Part shown: positions 1 through 8,110 of the stretch, one piece after another
Layout: every line of letters begins with the position of its first letter
How positions within the stretch are numbered: the first letter of the stretch is position 1
Assembly (NCBI RefSeq): GCF_027923555.1
Contig: NZ_AP025523.1
Span: forward strand, 124,001 to 188,000
Direction: 5' to 3'
DNA from: Vulcanimicrobium alpinum
Lineage (GTDB): Bacteria; Vulcanimicrobiota; Vulcanimicrobiia; Vulcanimicrobiales; Vulcanimicrobiaceae
DNA: 64,000 nt
The notes under the pieces: generated by a model
Seen by the model: only the letters and a program-made list of their open reading frames with translations
The model's database searches: none
Told to the model about the DNA's origin: nothing
Program-made: the position numbers and the translations under genes

Positions 1-2156
1 GCATAGCCGCCGCCGTTGCCGCCGTCGTCCTCACCGCCGGCGTCCGCACCCAGCACGGCCTTGCGGCTGAGGTTGATGCGGCCTTGCGCGTCGATCTCGA
101 TCACCTTGACCATGATCTGATCGCCCGGCTTCACGACGTCTTCGACCCGCTCGACGCGTTGCGGCGCGAGCTGCGAGATGTGCACGAGGCCTTCCTTGCC
201 CGGCAGAATCGCGACGAACGCACCGAAGTTCATCAGTCGCGTCACCGTGCCGAGATAGGTCTCGCCCGGCTTCACTTCTTTCGTGAGCGCTTCGACCATC
301 TGCTTGGCCTTCTCGGCACCCGCAGCGTTCGCGCCCGCGATGAACACGCGGCCGTCGTTCTCGATGTCGATCTTCACGCCGGTGTCGGCGACGATCTTGT
401 TGATCACCTTGCCGCCGGGGCCGATCACGTCCTTGATCTTGTCGGGACTGATCTGCACGACGATCATCCGCGGCGCGAACTCGGAGAGTTCGGTGCGCGG
501 CTCGCTGATCGTCTCCTTGAGCTTGTCGATGATGAACAGGCGCGACTTCTTCGCTTCTTTGAGCGCTTCGCGCATGATCTCGATCGTGATCCCGGCGACC
601 TTGATGTCCATCTGGATCGCCGTGATCCCGTCGACGGTGCCGGCGACCTTGAAGTCCATCTCGCCCAGCGCGTCTTCGAGACCCTGGATGTCGGTGAGAA
701 CCGCGTAGTCCTTGCCCTTGAGGACGAGGCCCATCGCGACGCCCGCGACGTGGCCTTTGATCGGCACGCCCGCGTCGAGCAGCGCGAGCGTCGAACCGCA
801 CACCGACGCCATCGACGACGAGCCGTTCGACTCAAGCACTTCGCTGATCAGGCGCAGCGTGTAGGGAAACTCGTCTTCGGGCGGGAGCACGGGGACCAGC
901 GCGCGTTCCGCAAGCTGGCCGTGACCGATCTCGCGGCGGCCGGGCGAACGCATCGGGCGCGTCTCGCCGACCGAATACGGCGGGAAGTTGTAGTAGTGCA
1001 TGTAGCGCTTGTTGGGGATCGCGAGGATCCCGTCCAGACGCTGTTCGTCGGAGATCGAACCGAGCGTCGCGGCGGTGAACACCTGCGTCTGTCCGCGGGT
1101 GAAGACGCCCGAACCGTGCACGCGGGGGACGTAGTGCGTCTTGCACCAGATCGGCCGGATCTCGTCGGGCTTGCGGCCGTCGGGACGAATCTTCTCGTCG
1201 ACGACCATCGTGCGCAGCTCGTCCTCTTCCATCGCTTTGAGGATCTTGTCAAAGTCCTTCGACTTGGAATCCTCGACGAGCGTGCGGACGTGCGCATCGT
1301 CCTTTTTGTCGAGCTTCGCCAGCGCGGCCTCGCGCGAGAGCGCGGAGAACGCGGCGTTGCGTTCCTGCTTGTCGGTGACGCGCATCGCCTTGGCGACCTC
1401 CTTGGCGAAGTTCTTGCGCATCCACGCGTCGAGCTTCGCATCGGAGGTGAGCAGCGGATACTCGCGCTTCGCCTTGCCGGCTTTTTTCGCGAGCTGATCG
1501 ATCGCCTTGACGATCTTCTTGATCTCCGCGTGCGCGTACGCGACCGCGTCGAGGAACACGTCCTCGCTGATCTCGCTCGCGCCGCCTTCGACCATCATCA
1601 CCGCATCGGCGGTGCCGGCGACGACGATCTCCATCCCGCCGGTCTCGTACTGTTCGAGCGTCGGGTTGGTGATGAACGCGCCGCTTTCGTCGCGGCCGAC
1701 GCGCACGGCGGCGACGTTCTTCTGGAACGGAATATCGCTGACGGCGAGCGCCGCGCCGGCGGCGCAGACGGCGATGACGTCGCTGTCGAGACCGGGATCG
1801 GTCGAGAGGACCGTCGCGATGATCTGGACGTCGTTGCGGAAGCCGTCGGGGAACAACGGACGGATGGGGCGATCGATCTGCCGCGCGGAGAGCACGCCGT
1901 GTTCGGACGGGCGTCCTTCGCGCTTGATGTAGCCGCCCGGGATCTTGCCCGCGGCGTACATCTTCTCTTCGTAATCGCAGGTGAGGGGGAAGAAGTCGAT
2001 TCCCTCACGCGGTTTCTCCGACGCCGTCGCGGCGCAGAGGACGACGATCTGATCGCCGTAGCGGACGAGGGCGGAGCCGTTGGCTTGCTTCGCAAGCTCT
2101 CCCGTCTCAATGACGAGCTGACGGCCACCGATCTCGAGCGAGACGGATTCTGGCAC
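1..2156 (-). CDS. pnp: Polyribonucleotide nucleotidyltransferase (PNPase), C-terminus cut by the window edge
   Basis: A phosphorolytic 3'-5' exoribonuclease of the RNA degradosome, acting in the cytoplasm. Translating the minus strand from GTG at 2156 gives about 718 residues with PNPase order: first RNase PH domain (starts MPESVSLEIGGRQLVIETG), a helical linker, second RNase PH domain (around GSGVFTRGQTQVFTAATLG), a KH domain (KIKDVIGPGGKVINKI) and an S1 domain (GETYLGTVTRLMNFGAFV), then a Gly-rich acidic tail that runs off the edge. The GTG start is backed by a TAGGAG ribosome site about 5 nt upstream. It lies downstream of rpsO, the classical rpsO-pnp order. Nearly full length, so the identification is firm. 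Long open frames on the opposite strand here are shadows. Confidence 0.97.
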   Translation of the reverse strand, partial: MPESVSLEIGGRQLVIETGELAKQANGSALVRYGDQIVVLCAATASEKPREGIDFFPLTCDYEEKMYAAGKIPGGYIKREGRPSEHGVLSARQIDRPIRPLFPDGFRNDVQIIATVLSTDPGLDSDVIAVCAAGAALAVSDIPFQKNVAAVRVGRDESGAFITNPTLEQYETGGMEIVVAGTADAVMMVEGGASEISEDVFLDAVAYAHAEIKKIVKAIDQLAKKAGKAKREYPLLTSDAKLDAWMRKNFAKEVAKAMRVTDKQERNAAFSALSREAALAKLDKKDDAHVRTLVEDSKSKDFDKILKAMEEDELRTMVVDEKIRPDGRKPDEIRPIWCKTHYVPRVHGSGVFTRGQTQVFTAATLGSISDEQRLDGILAIPNKRYMHYYNFPPYSVGETRPMRSPGRREIGHGQLAERALVPVLPPEDEFPYTLRLISEVLESNGSSSMASVCGSTLALLDAGVPIKGHVAGVAMGLVLKGKDYAVLTDIQGLEDALGEMDFKVAGTVDGITAIQMDIKVAGITIEIMREALKEAKKSRLFIIDKLKETISEPRTELSEFAPRMIVVQISPDKIKDVIGPGGKVINKIVADTGVKIDIENDGRVFIAGANAAGAEKAKQMVEALTKEVKPGETYLGTVTRLMNFGAFVAILPGKEGLVHISQLAPQRVERVEDVVKPGDQIMVKVIEIDAQGRINLSRKAVLGADAGGEDDGGNGGGY

Positions 2157-2255
2157 TGATACTCCTAGATTGTCTGTTCTTGCTGTTCGCTTACGATTTT
2201 GTAGCGTACGTGGGTTCGGCGGCAGCGCGAAGGCGGCCTGGTCCACGGGAAATGC

Positions 2256-2282
2256 GAAAGCCCGGCCGTGGGCCGGGCTTTC
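2256..2282 (-). terminator. Stem-loop between rpsO and pnp
   Basis: A perfect 12-bp stem (2256-2267 pairing with 2271-2282) with a 3-nt loop, followed on the minus strand by a short T-rich stretch. It lies 25 nt after the rpsO stop and 100 nt before the pnp start. It could be an attenuating terminator for rpsO, or a structured processing site of the kind known between rpsO and pnp. The T-run is short, so full termination is not certain. Confidence 0.6.
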
Positions 2283-2306
2283 GGGGTTGGTCGCTTCCGG
2301 TGCGCG

Positions 2307-2576
2307 TCAGCGGCGCAGGCCCAGGTCGGCGATCAGCTTGCGGTAGCGGTCGAGGTCTTTGTTCTGCAGGTACGCGAGCAGGCGACGGCGCTGACCGACC
2401 TGCATCAGCAGGCCGCGGCGGCTGTGATGATCCTTCTTGTGGACCTTCAGGTGCTCGGTGAGCTGGTTGATCGAGGCCGTGAGGGTCGCGATCTGGACGT
2501 CGGCGGAGCCCGTGTCGTTGGGGCCTTTGCCGTACTTGGCCGAGAGTTCGGCCTTCTGTTCTTTGGTCAGGGGCAT
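2307..2576 (-). CDS. rpsO: 30S ribosomal protein S15
   Basis: Binds 16S rRNA in the platform of the small ribosomal subunit. At 89 residues it has the usual family length. It carries typical S15 features: [13 protein letters not shown] near residue 20, [16 protein letters not shown] in the middle and [12 protein letters not shown] at the end. ATG start. It is followed on the same strand by a hairpin and then pnp, as in many bacteria. Confidence 0.98.
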   Translation of the reverse strand: MPLTKEQKAELSAKYGKGPNDTGSADVQIATLTASINQLTEHLKVHKKDHHSRRGLLMQVGQRRRLLAYLQNKDLDRYRKLIADLGLRR

Positions 2577-2693
2577 CGCAGGGGGAGTCCTCGTTCAAGG
2601 ATAGGCTCGCATCGTCTCCAGGGGCACGTGCCTCCGGGACGGCGACCGACGGATCGTAGCAGAGCCCGCAAGGGCCGTCAACTCGATCGCGCT

Positions 2694-2981
2694 CTACGCC
2701 GAGGGCGTCTCCTCGGCGAGCGCCGCCTTGAGCGCGTCGCGCAGCGTCTCGAACTCTGGCGGTGCCGAGGTGGTGCGTTCGCTTTCCATCTCGATGGCGG
2801 TGAGAATGCGGCGCGCTTCGGCCCGGTCGAGGCGAAGGTAGAGGCCCGCCGCGAGCTCGCCGTCGAGGCGTTCCAGCGCGCGTTTCGCCATATTGGCCTG
2901 GCCGAACGAATAGGCGTGGTGGCTGGCGTTGCCGAGCAGCTTCAACTCGGATTCCAGCCAGTCGCGATAATCCTTGAGCAA
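2694..2981 (-). CDS. Small hypothetical protein
   Basis: A 95-residue acidic, mostly helical protein (starts LLKDYRDWLESELKLLG, ends LKAALAEETPSA). I do not recognise a family. I chose TTG at 2981 because a GCAGGAGG ribosome site lies 5 nt upstream of it. A longer reading up to 3149 would only be the shadow of the Rieske gene on the other strand. A stretch around AKRALERLDGELAAGLYLRLDRAEARRI suggests amphipathic helices. It has no membrane segment or signal peptide, and its start faces that of the Rieske gene. Confidence 0.6.
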   Translation of the reverse strand: MLKDYRDWLESELKLLGNASHHAYSFGQANMAKRALERLDGELAAGLYLRLDRAEARRILTAIEMESERTTSAPPEFETLRDALKAALAEETPSA

Positions 2982-3015
2982 GGCGTCCTCCTGCGTGCGC
3001 GGAACCGGTCGGCTC

Positions 3016-3366
3016 GTGAACGATGTCCTTCGCCACGCCGCCGACGACGACTTCGAGCCGGTGGCGCGGGTCGGCGAGATCGCGCCGGGTTCGGCGAAAG
3101 CGTTCGTGGTCGGCGACCGCGAGATCGCCGTCTTCCACGTCGACGGCACGTACTACGCGCTCGACAATACGTGCCCGCACCAAGGCGGACCGCTCGCGGA
3201 AGGCTGGATCGAAGGCGTGCAGGTGACGTGTCCGTGGCACGCCTGGACGTTCAAACTCGCCGACGGAAAGATGACGCTGGGCGATTACGCCTGCGTCGAC
3301 ACGTTCGATGTCGCGATGCGCGGCGACCGCATCTGCGTGCGACGGCACGCGCGACCCTCGACGTAA
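3016..3366 (+). CDS. Rieske [2Fe-2S] ferredoxin-type protein
   Basis: A small soluble Rieske electron carrier, like the ferredoxin component of ring-hydroxylating oxygenases or the NirD subunit of nitrite reductase. The cluster ligands are clear: CPHQGG (Cys-x-His) and CPWHAW (Cys-x2-His), spaced as in the family. About 116 residues from GTG at 3016; an in-frame TTG at 2974 would add 14. No oxygenase or reductase partner gene is adjacent, so its electron acceptor cannot be named. It is read divergently from the small gene to its left and ends 32 nt before the convergent TonB-dependent receptor gene. Confidence 0.85.
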   Translation: MNDVLRHAADDDFEPVARVGEIAPGSAKAFVVGDREIAVFHVDGTYYALDNTCPHQGGPLAEGWIEGVQVTCPWHAWTFKLADGKMTLGDYACVDTFDVAMRGDRICVRRHARPST

Positions 3367-3398
3367 CGGCGCAGCGCGCGCGAGCGGCGCCGCACCGT

Positions 3399-5345
3399 TC
3401 AGCAGCCCGCGGGCGCGGGCGCAGTGCGCGCGCCGAGCGGGATCGAGAGCCGCAGCGTCAGCGATGACGGCGGCCCGAGGCGATCGAGGCTGGTGAGATA
3501 TCGCGCATCGGCGAGGTTGTCGAGCGCGAGCGTCATCGTCGTCCCGCCGCCCGTGCGCATCGAGAGCCGGCCGCCGATCAGCATCGTCGCGCCCAGCGGC
3601 TGGCGTTCGAGGTCGTCGGCGAACGTCGGGCCGGTGTAGGCGACCTCGAGGCCGCCGGTCACTATCCCGACCGTGCGTTCGGCGTCGAGCGAGGCCGCGG
3701 CGTCGGGGACGTATGCAAGCCGCTTTCCGATCTGGGTGCGGCCGCCCGCGACCACGCGATCGTGCTGCGAGGTCGCGAACGCCCGCAGCGAGCCGCACAA
3801 CGTGCGCCGCGCGTACTCAGCGGTGTACGCATCGGTCGCGGTGCGTCCGAAGTTGCGCCGCTGCTGCACGTTCGCCGCGATCGTCGCGAAGCCGATCGCG
3901 TCGGTCACGCGCGTGGCGGTGTAGTCGAGCGCGAAGCGGCCCGCGGCGTTCGCGACGTCGATCCCGATCTGCGCCGAGCGGCTGCGTTCCGGCACGAGCG
4001 CCGGATTGTTCTGCTGCAGCACTGGGCCGATTCGGAAACTGCGGATCAGTTCGTTCAGGTACGGGGCGCGCACGCCCGTGCCGAAGGCCGCGCGCAGCGA
4101 CGTCGCCGGCGACGCGTCGACGCGCAGCGCGACGCGCGGCGAGAGAGCCGCCGCGTGCCGTTCGCCCAGCGCGTTCGTCGCGATCGCGTCGTAGCGCACG
4201 CCGGCGATCGCACCGATCCGTCCGTCCCACGTGCGCTGCAGCGCGAGGCCGTCGAGCCGCTGCGTCCCGCTGACGTCGCTCTGCACGGCGTTCGCTGCCG
4301 TGAGTTGATCGCTGCGCCCGGTGACGCTGCGCCGTTCGGCGACCAGCGCTAGGTCGCCGCCGCCGGCGGCGCGGCTCCAGCGCAGGCGCACGCCGGCGTC
4401 CGACGTCGGCACGTGCTGCGTGTACAGCAGCGCGCCGGGTGCGGCCGGTTTGTCGGCGAGGTTGACGACCGCGGTGCTGCGCAGGAACGCGGTGACCGAG
4501 AGCAGTGCCGCCTCGCCGCCGCTCCAAGTCGCGTACGCCTCCCGCAGCGAACGCGAGAAGCCGTCGTTGGTGCGCCCGTCGTCCTGCGCGTCGTCGCTCT
4601 CGAGCGCGCCGAGGTCGAGGCTCGCGCGGGGACCGCTGCGCCGCAAGCGGACCTGCGCGACATCGGCGTTGCTGATCGCGACGTGGTCGACCGGCGAGGC
4701 CTGCGCCGGCGGGATCACGCCGTAGCCGAGCCGCCGGGTCGCCAGCGTGATCGCGCTCGCGAAGGGTCCGATCGCGCCGGTGCTCGCGAAGGTGACGTTT
4801 TCGCGCGTGACGCCGCCGGCGGAGAGGTCGAGAAATCCGCCCGCGCGCGTGTCGGGCGCGAGGCTCGAGAGCGCGAGCACGCCCCCGATCGCGCCCGAGC
4901 CGTAGAGCGCCGAACCCGGGCCGCGCAGCAGCTCGCCGCGCGCCAGGCCGGCGGCCGGGATCGCATTCCAATCGACCTGACCGCCGAAGCCGTCCTGGGC
5001 GGGGATCCCGTCGAGCAACAGGCTTCCGCGGTCGCTCCCGGCGCCGGCGAACGAGAGCCGAAGCTGCCCGTAGTTCGTGAAGGGCGCGTTGCTCCGGTTG
5101 CGGTCGACGCCGGGGAGCGCGCGCAGGGCGCCGTCGAGCGACGGCGCCGTGGCGGCGCGCAACTGCCTGCCGTCGAGCACCGATGCGGCTTGCGGCGAGC
5201 GGTGCAGCACCTGCGGCGCCCCGCTGACCACGGTGACGGTGCCGATTGCGGTGAGCGGCGACGGGCTCGGCGAGGGCGAGGGCGACGGCGTGGGCGTCAC
5301 GGCGGCCGCGATCAGCGTCGCGGCCGTTGCGAGAACAGCGATCAC
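3399..5345 (-). CDS. TonB-dependent outer-membrane receptor
   Basis: A 648-residue outer-membrane transporter driven by TonB. GTG start at 5345, 7 nt after the fni stop. It has an N-terminal hydrophobic segment, a (Ser-Pro)n linker, a TonB-box-like GTVTVVSG, a plug domain with LLLDGIPAQDGFGG and RGPGSALYGSGAIGG, then a long beta-barrel. The protein ends in an Ala-Pro-rich GARTAPAPAGC tail rather than the usual terminal aromatic residue. Substrate unknown; the sequence is BtuB/FepA-like in general architecture. Co-directional with fni, so possibly in its operon. Confidence 0.88.
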   Translation of the reverse strand: MIAVLATAATLIAAAVTPTPSPSPSPSPSPLTAIGTVTVVSGAPQVLHRSPQAASVLDGRQLRAATAPSLDGALRALPGVDRNRSNAPFTNYGQLRLSFAGAGSDRGSLLLDGIPAQDGFGGQVDWNAIPAAGLARGELLRGPGSALYGSGAIGGVLALSSLAPDTRAGGFLDLSAGGVTRENVTFASTGAIGPFASAITLATRRLGYGVIPPAQASPVDHVAISNADVAQVRLRRSGPRASLDLGALESDDAQDDGRTNDGFSRSLREAYATWSGGEAALLSVTAFLRSTAVVNLADKPAAPGALLYTQHVPTSDAGVRLRWSRAAGGGDLALVAERRSVTGRSDQLTAANAVQSDVSGTQRLDGLALQRTWDGRIGAIAGVRYDAIATNALGERHAAALSPRVALRVDASPATSLRAAFGTGVRAPYLNELIRSFRIGPVLQQNNPALVPERSRSAQIGIDVANAAGRFALDYTATRVTDAIGFATIAANVQQRRNFGRTATDAYTAEYARRTLCGSLRAFATSQHDRVVAGGRTQIGKRLAYVPDAAASLDAERTVGIVTGGLEVAYTGPTFADDLERQPLGATMLIGGRLSMRTGGGTTMTLALDNLADARYLTSLDRLGPPSSLTLRLSIPLGARTAPAPAGC

Positions 5346-5352
5346 GATTGCG

Positions 5353-6366
5353 TTAGACGAGCGCTTCGCGGAGGTCGGCGACGGAGCGCGAGCCGGTGGC
5401 GAACATCGCGATCCGCAGGCCGGTGACGAGCTCGTCGATGAGCTCGGCGCAGGCGGCCTCCGAGGTCTCGGCGGCGCGGAGGAACGGGAGCGCGAGGCCG
5501 GCCAGGTCGGCGCCGAGGGCGAGGGCCTTGGCGACCTGGACGCCGTCTCGGATCCCGCCGCTTGCGACCAGCGGAGTCGACGGCAGCGCGGCGCGCAGCG
5601 CCGCGGTGGCGCGCGGCGTAGGGTGGCCCCAGTCGCCGAACGCTTCGGCGATCCGCTCGCGACGGGCGTCACCGGCCCGGCGCCCCTCGACAAGCGCCCA
5701 CGATGTCCCGCCGGCGCCCGCGACGTCGATCGCCGCGGCGCCGCAGCCGACCAGCCGCGCCGCGGTCGAGGGCGCGATTCCCGAACCGACGCTCTTCACG
5801 ATCACCGGAACCTCCAGCGCGGCGCAGAGCGCCGCGATCTTGGGCTCGAGCCGCCGGAAGTTCGTGTCGCCGTCGCGCTGGATCGCTTCCTGGAGCGGGT
5901 TGAGGTGCAGGTACAGTCCGTCGGCGCCGAGGTCGTCGACGAGCCGCCGCGCAGCGTCGACGGTGACGCCGTAGTTGAGCTGGACCGCGCCGAGGTTTGC
6001 GAACAGCACAACCTTCGGCGCGACGGGACGGACGTCGAAGGTGGCGCGCAGTGCGGCGTCCTCGAGCATCGCGCGGCCGCTCCCCAGCGCGAACGCGACG
6101 CCGGCGGCTTCGGCCGAGACCGCCAGACGGCGGTTGATCGAGGCGGCGCGCGGAGTCCCGCCCGTCATCGACGAGATCAGCAGCGGCGTGCGCAGCGGGT
6201 GGCCGAGGAACGTGGCGGCGACGTCGACGTCGGCGAGCGCGATCTCGGGGAGCGCTTCGTGCCGCAGGCGCACGGCGGACCAGCCGGCATCGAGCCGGGA
6301 AGCGACGTCCTCGTCGAGGCAGACGTCGAGGTGGCGCGACTTGCGCTGCTCGGTCGATTCTCCCAT
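5353..6366 (-). CDS. fni: Type 2 isopentenyl-diphosphate delta-isomerase (FMN-dependent)
   Basis: Interconverts IPP and DMAPP for isoprenoid synthesis in the cytoplasm, using reduced FMN. At 337 residues it has the usual length. Diagnostic segments: SSMTGGTP, FALGSGRAML, HLNPLQE, VIVKSVGSGI, AGAGGTSWALVEG and ASGGIRDG, typical of the TIM-barrel IDI-2 family and unlike the Nudix type 1 enzyme. ATG at 6366 with GGAGG about 9 nt upstream. Its start is only 2 nt from the start of a divergent gene, so their promoters must overlap coding sequence or one start is wrong. Confidence 0.95.
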   Translation of the reverse strand: MGESTEQRKSRHLDVCLDEDVASRLDAGWSAVRLRHEALPEIALADVDVAATFLGHPLRTPLLISSMTGGTPRAASINRRLAVSAEAAGVAFALGSGRAMLEDAALRATFDVRPVAPKVVLFANLGAVQLNYGVTVDAARRLVDDLGADGLYLHLNPLQEAIQRDGDTNFRRLEPKIAALCAALEVPVIVKSVGSGIAPSTAARLVGCGAAAIDVAGAGGTSWALVEGRRAGDARRERIAEAFGDWGHPTPRATAALRAALPSTPLVASGGIRDGVQVAKALALGADLAGLALPFLRAAETSEAACAELIDELVTGLRIAMFATGSRSVADLREALV

Positions 6367-6368
6367 TC

Positions 6369-6926
6369 GTGGAGGCCTCCGCGCCGCAATCGCCGATCAC
6401 CTTCCCGGTGGAACGCTCCCCGGCCGGATCACGCCCTTCGTACGACGGCAGCGACGGAACCGCCGGCGGAACGGCATTCGGCGACGCGCTCCGGCGGCTC
6501 GCGGCGGAGAAGGACCTCGATCTCGCTGGGCTCGCCGGCGCCGCCAGCCTCGATCTCGCGCTCGTCGAAGGCGCCGTCGGCGGGACCGCGCGCCTCGCCG
6601 TCCCGGCGCTCGCGCGGCTCGCGCGGGCGCTGCGCCTGCGTCCGATCGCGTTCCTTCAGCAGACCGGGCTCCTCGGGCTCGAGGTGTACGCGGGCGGGCT
6701 CGACCCGCTCTACTTTCTCCCGGACGGGCAGATCCGCTACGACGCGCGCATCTACATGCGGGAGATCAACCCCCGTCACGCCGTCCCCGAAGGCGACATG
6801 ACCAAACGCAATCCGGTGCTCAAAGCGCTCGCCGACGATACGGTTCTCGACGCGCTCGGGAAAGTCGAGGTCGAACTCGCGTACCTCCTGCGCGCTGCCG
6901 TCCAGGCGACCGGCGGCGGACTGTAG
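6369..6926 (+). CDS. XRE-like helix-turn-helix protein (putative)
   Basis: 185 residues from GTG 6369; GTG 6408 is a possible later start. Residues about 37-100 (GDALRRLAAEKDLDLAGLAG, then LARLARALRLRPIAFLQQTG) have the spacing of a Cro/C1-type helix-turn-helix fold. The C-terminal part (YFLPDGQIRYDARIYMREI) is not recognised. Divergent from fni, which makes local regulation of fni possible but unproven. Function not known. Confidence 0.6.
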   Translation: MEASAPQSPITFPVERSPAGSRPSYDGSDGTAGGTAFGDALRRLAAEKDLDLAGLAGAASLDLALVEGAVGGTARLAVPALARLARALRLRPIAFLQQTGLLGLEVYAGGLDPLYFLPDGQIRYDARIYMREINPRHAVPEGDMTKRNPVLKALADDTVLDALGKVEVELAYLLRAAVQATGGGL

Positions 6927-6980
6927 CCTCCGCCTGCCGAGAGGGGAGCGCGGGGACGCGGTGAGAACGCCCGTTCCCCT

Positions 6981-7535
6981 ATGGAAATCGAAGGGAAGCG
7001 CATCGCCGCGCTCGTCGGCGACGGGTTCGAAGAGTCGGAGCTGATCGAGCCGCGCCGGGCGCTCGAAGAAGCCGGCGCGGTGGTCACGATCGTTGGTGTC
7101 GACGATCGTGCGCTGCAGAAGATCCGCGGCAAGCGCGGTCTCGACGAGGGCGTCAGCGTGAAAGCCGAAGAGCTGGTCGCCGACGTGACGGCCGACGACT
7201 TCGACGCGCTGCTGATTCCCGGCGGCCAGTCGCCCGATCACATCCGCACCAGCAAAGACGTCCAGCGCTTCGTCAAAGAGTTCGACCAGGCGAAGAAGCC
7301 GATGTTCGTGATCTGCCACGGCCCGCAGGTGCTCATCTCGTCGCAAGTGGTGCGCGGCCGGACCCTCACCGGCTACGCGTCGATCGCCGACGACATCCGC
7401 AACGCCGGCGGCCTCTACCGCGATCAGCCGGTGGTGCAGGACGGCAACTGGATCACCTCGCGCAACCCGCACGACATTCCGCTCTTCAACCGCGCGATCA
7501 TCGAGAAGCTCGCCGCGCAGAACGCGCCGGTCTAA
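6981..7535 (+). CDS. DJ-1/PfpI family protein (class I glutamine amidotransferase fold)
   Basis: 184-residue cytoplasmic protein. Family marks: an N-terminal RIAALVGDGFEESEL with the conserved Glu, the ALLIPGGQSPD strand-turn, and the nucleophile elbow VICHGPQ with the reactive Cys, followed by TGYASIADDIRNAGG. Such proteins act as peptidases, glyoxalase III or deglycase-type stress proteins (YhbO/PfpI branch). The exact activity cannot be assigned from sequence. ATG start; single gene between divergent and convergent neighbours. Confidence 0.9.
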   Translation: MEIEGKRIAALVGDGFEESELIEPRRALEEAGAVVTIVGVDDRALQKIRGKRGLDEGVSVKAEELVADVTADDFDALLIPGGQSPDHIRTSKDVQRFVKEFDQAKKPMFVICHGPQVLISSQVVRGRTLTGYASIADDIRNAGGLYRDQPVVQDGNWITSRNPHDIPLFNRAIIEKLAAQNAPV

Positions 7536-7559
7536 CGACCCCGCGATCCGCGCGCGCCG

Positions 7560-8054
7560 TCAGCCGGCGCCGCGCGGGTCGCGTTCGAGCGCCGTGTAGA
7601 GCCGGGCCATCCGTCCGCTCTCGCGATACGCCTTCGCACGCATCGCGAGATGCTCGAACGCCGCACCGGTGTACTCTCCGAACGCATGGCGGCGCGCGTA
7701 GACGATCGGCCGCAAATCGTCCCACCAGCCCTCGAGGTTGTCGGCGTATTCCGCGAGCACGATGCGTTCCGCGATCCCGCCGGTGATCACCAGCGTCGCC
7801 ATGTGCTCGATGAAGCGCAGAAACAGCCCGATCGGAAGATAGTCGGCATCGACATCGCCCGGTTGCGTCAGCTTCTCCCGAAACACCGGATCGGCGTCGT
7901 AGCGGGCGCGCATCTCGGCGAAGATCCGGATCGCGCCGCGGGCTTCCTCGGAGTCGAGCCGCTCGGTGAGCCGCAGATACACGGCGATGTCGTTCGCATT
8001 GCGGAAGTGGCGGATCTGGATGAACGCCGCGATCGCCGCGATCGCGACGATCAC
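7560..8054 (-). CDS. DUF4760-like membrane-anchored protein, N-terminus possibly frameshifted
   Basis: 164 residues from GTG 8054: one hydrophobic segment (VAIAAIAAFIQIRHF) followed by a soluble helical domain (RNANDIAVYLRLTERLDSE, then IAERIVLAEYADNLEGWWDDL). It resembles DUF4760-type proteins, whose function is unknown. In the next frame the upstream sequence from ATG 8106 reads MTLDSGWVGAIGSLASA and would join this frame with one base fewer at about 8054-8056. That would give a typical full N-terminal membrane helix. The gene is therefore either short with a GTG start, or carries a one-base insertion. Confidence 0.6.
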   Translation of the reverse strand: MIVAIAAIAAFIQIRHFRNANDIAVYLRLTERLDSEEARGAIRIFAEMRARYDADPVFREKLTQPGDVDADYLPIGLFLRFIEHMATLVITGGIAERIVLAEYADNLEGWWDDLRPIVYARRHAFGEYTGAAFEHLAMRAKAYRESGRMARLYTALERDPRGAG

Positions 8055-8110
8055 CGGCGCTCGCGAGCGATCCGATCGCGCCGACCCACCCCGAATCCAA
8101 CGTCATCACG

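Noticed and set aside
84-2159. A 691-codon open frame on the + strand
   Set aside because: It lies antisense to pnp, whose domains and start are certain; the long frame is a by-product of high-GC codon use.
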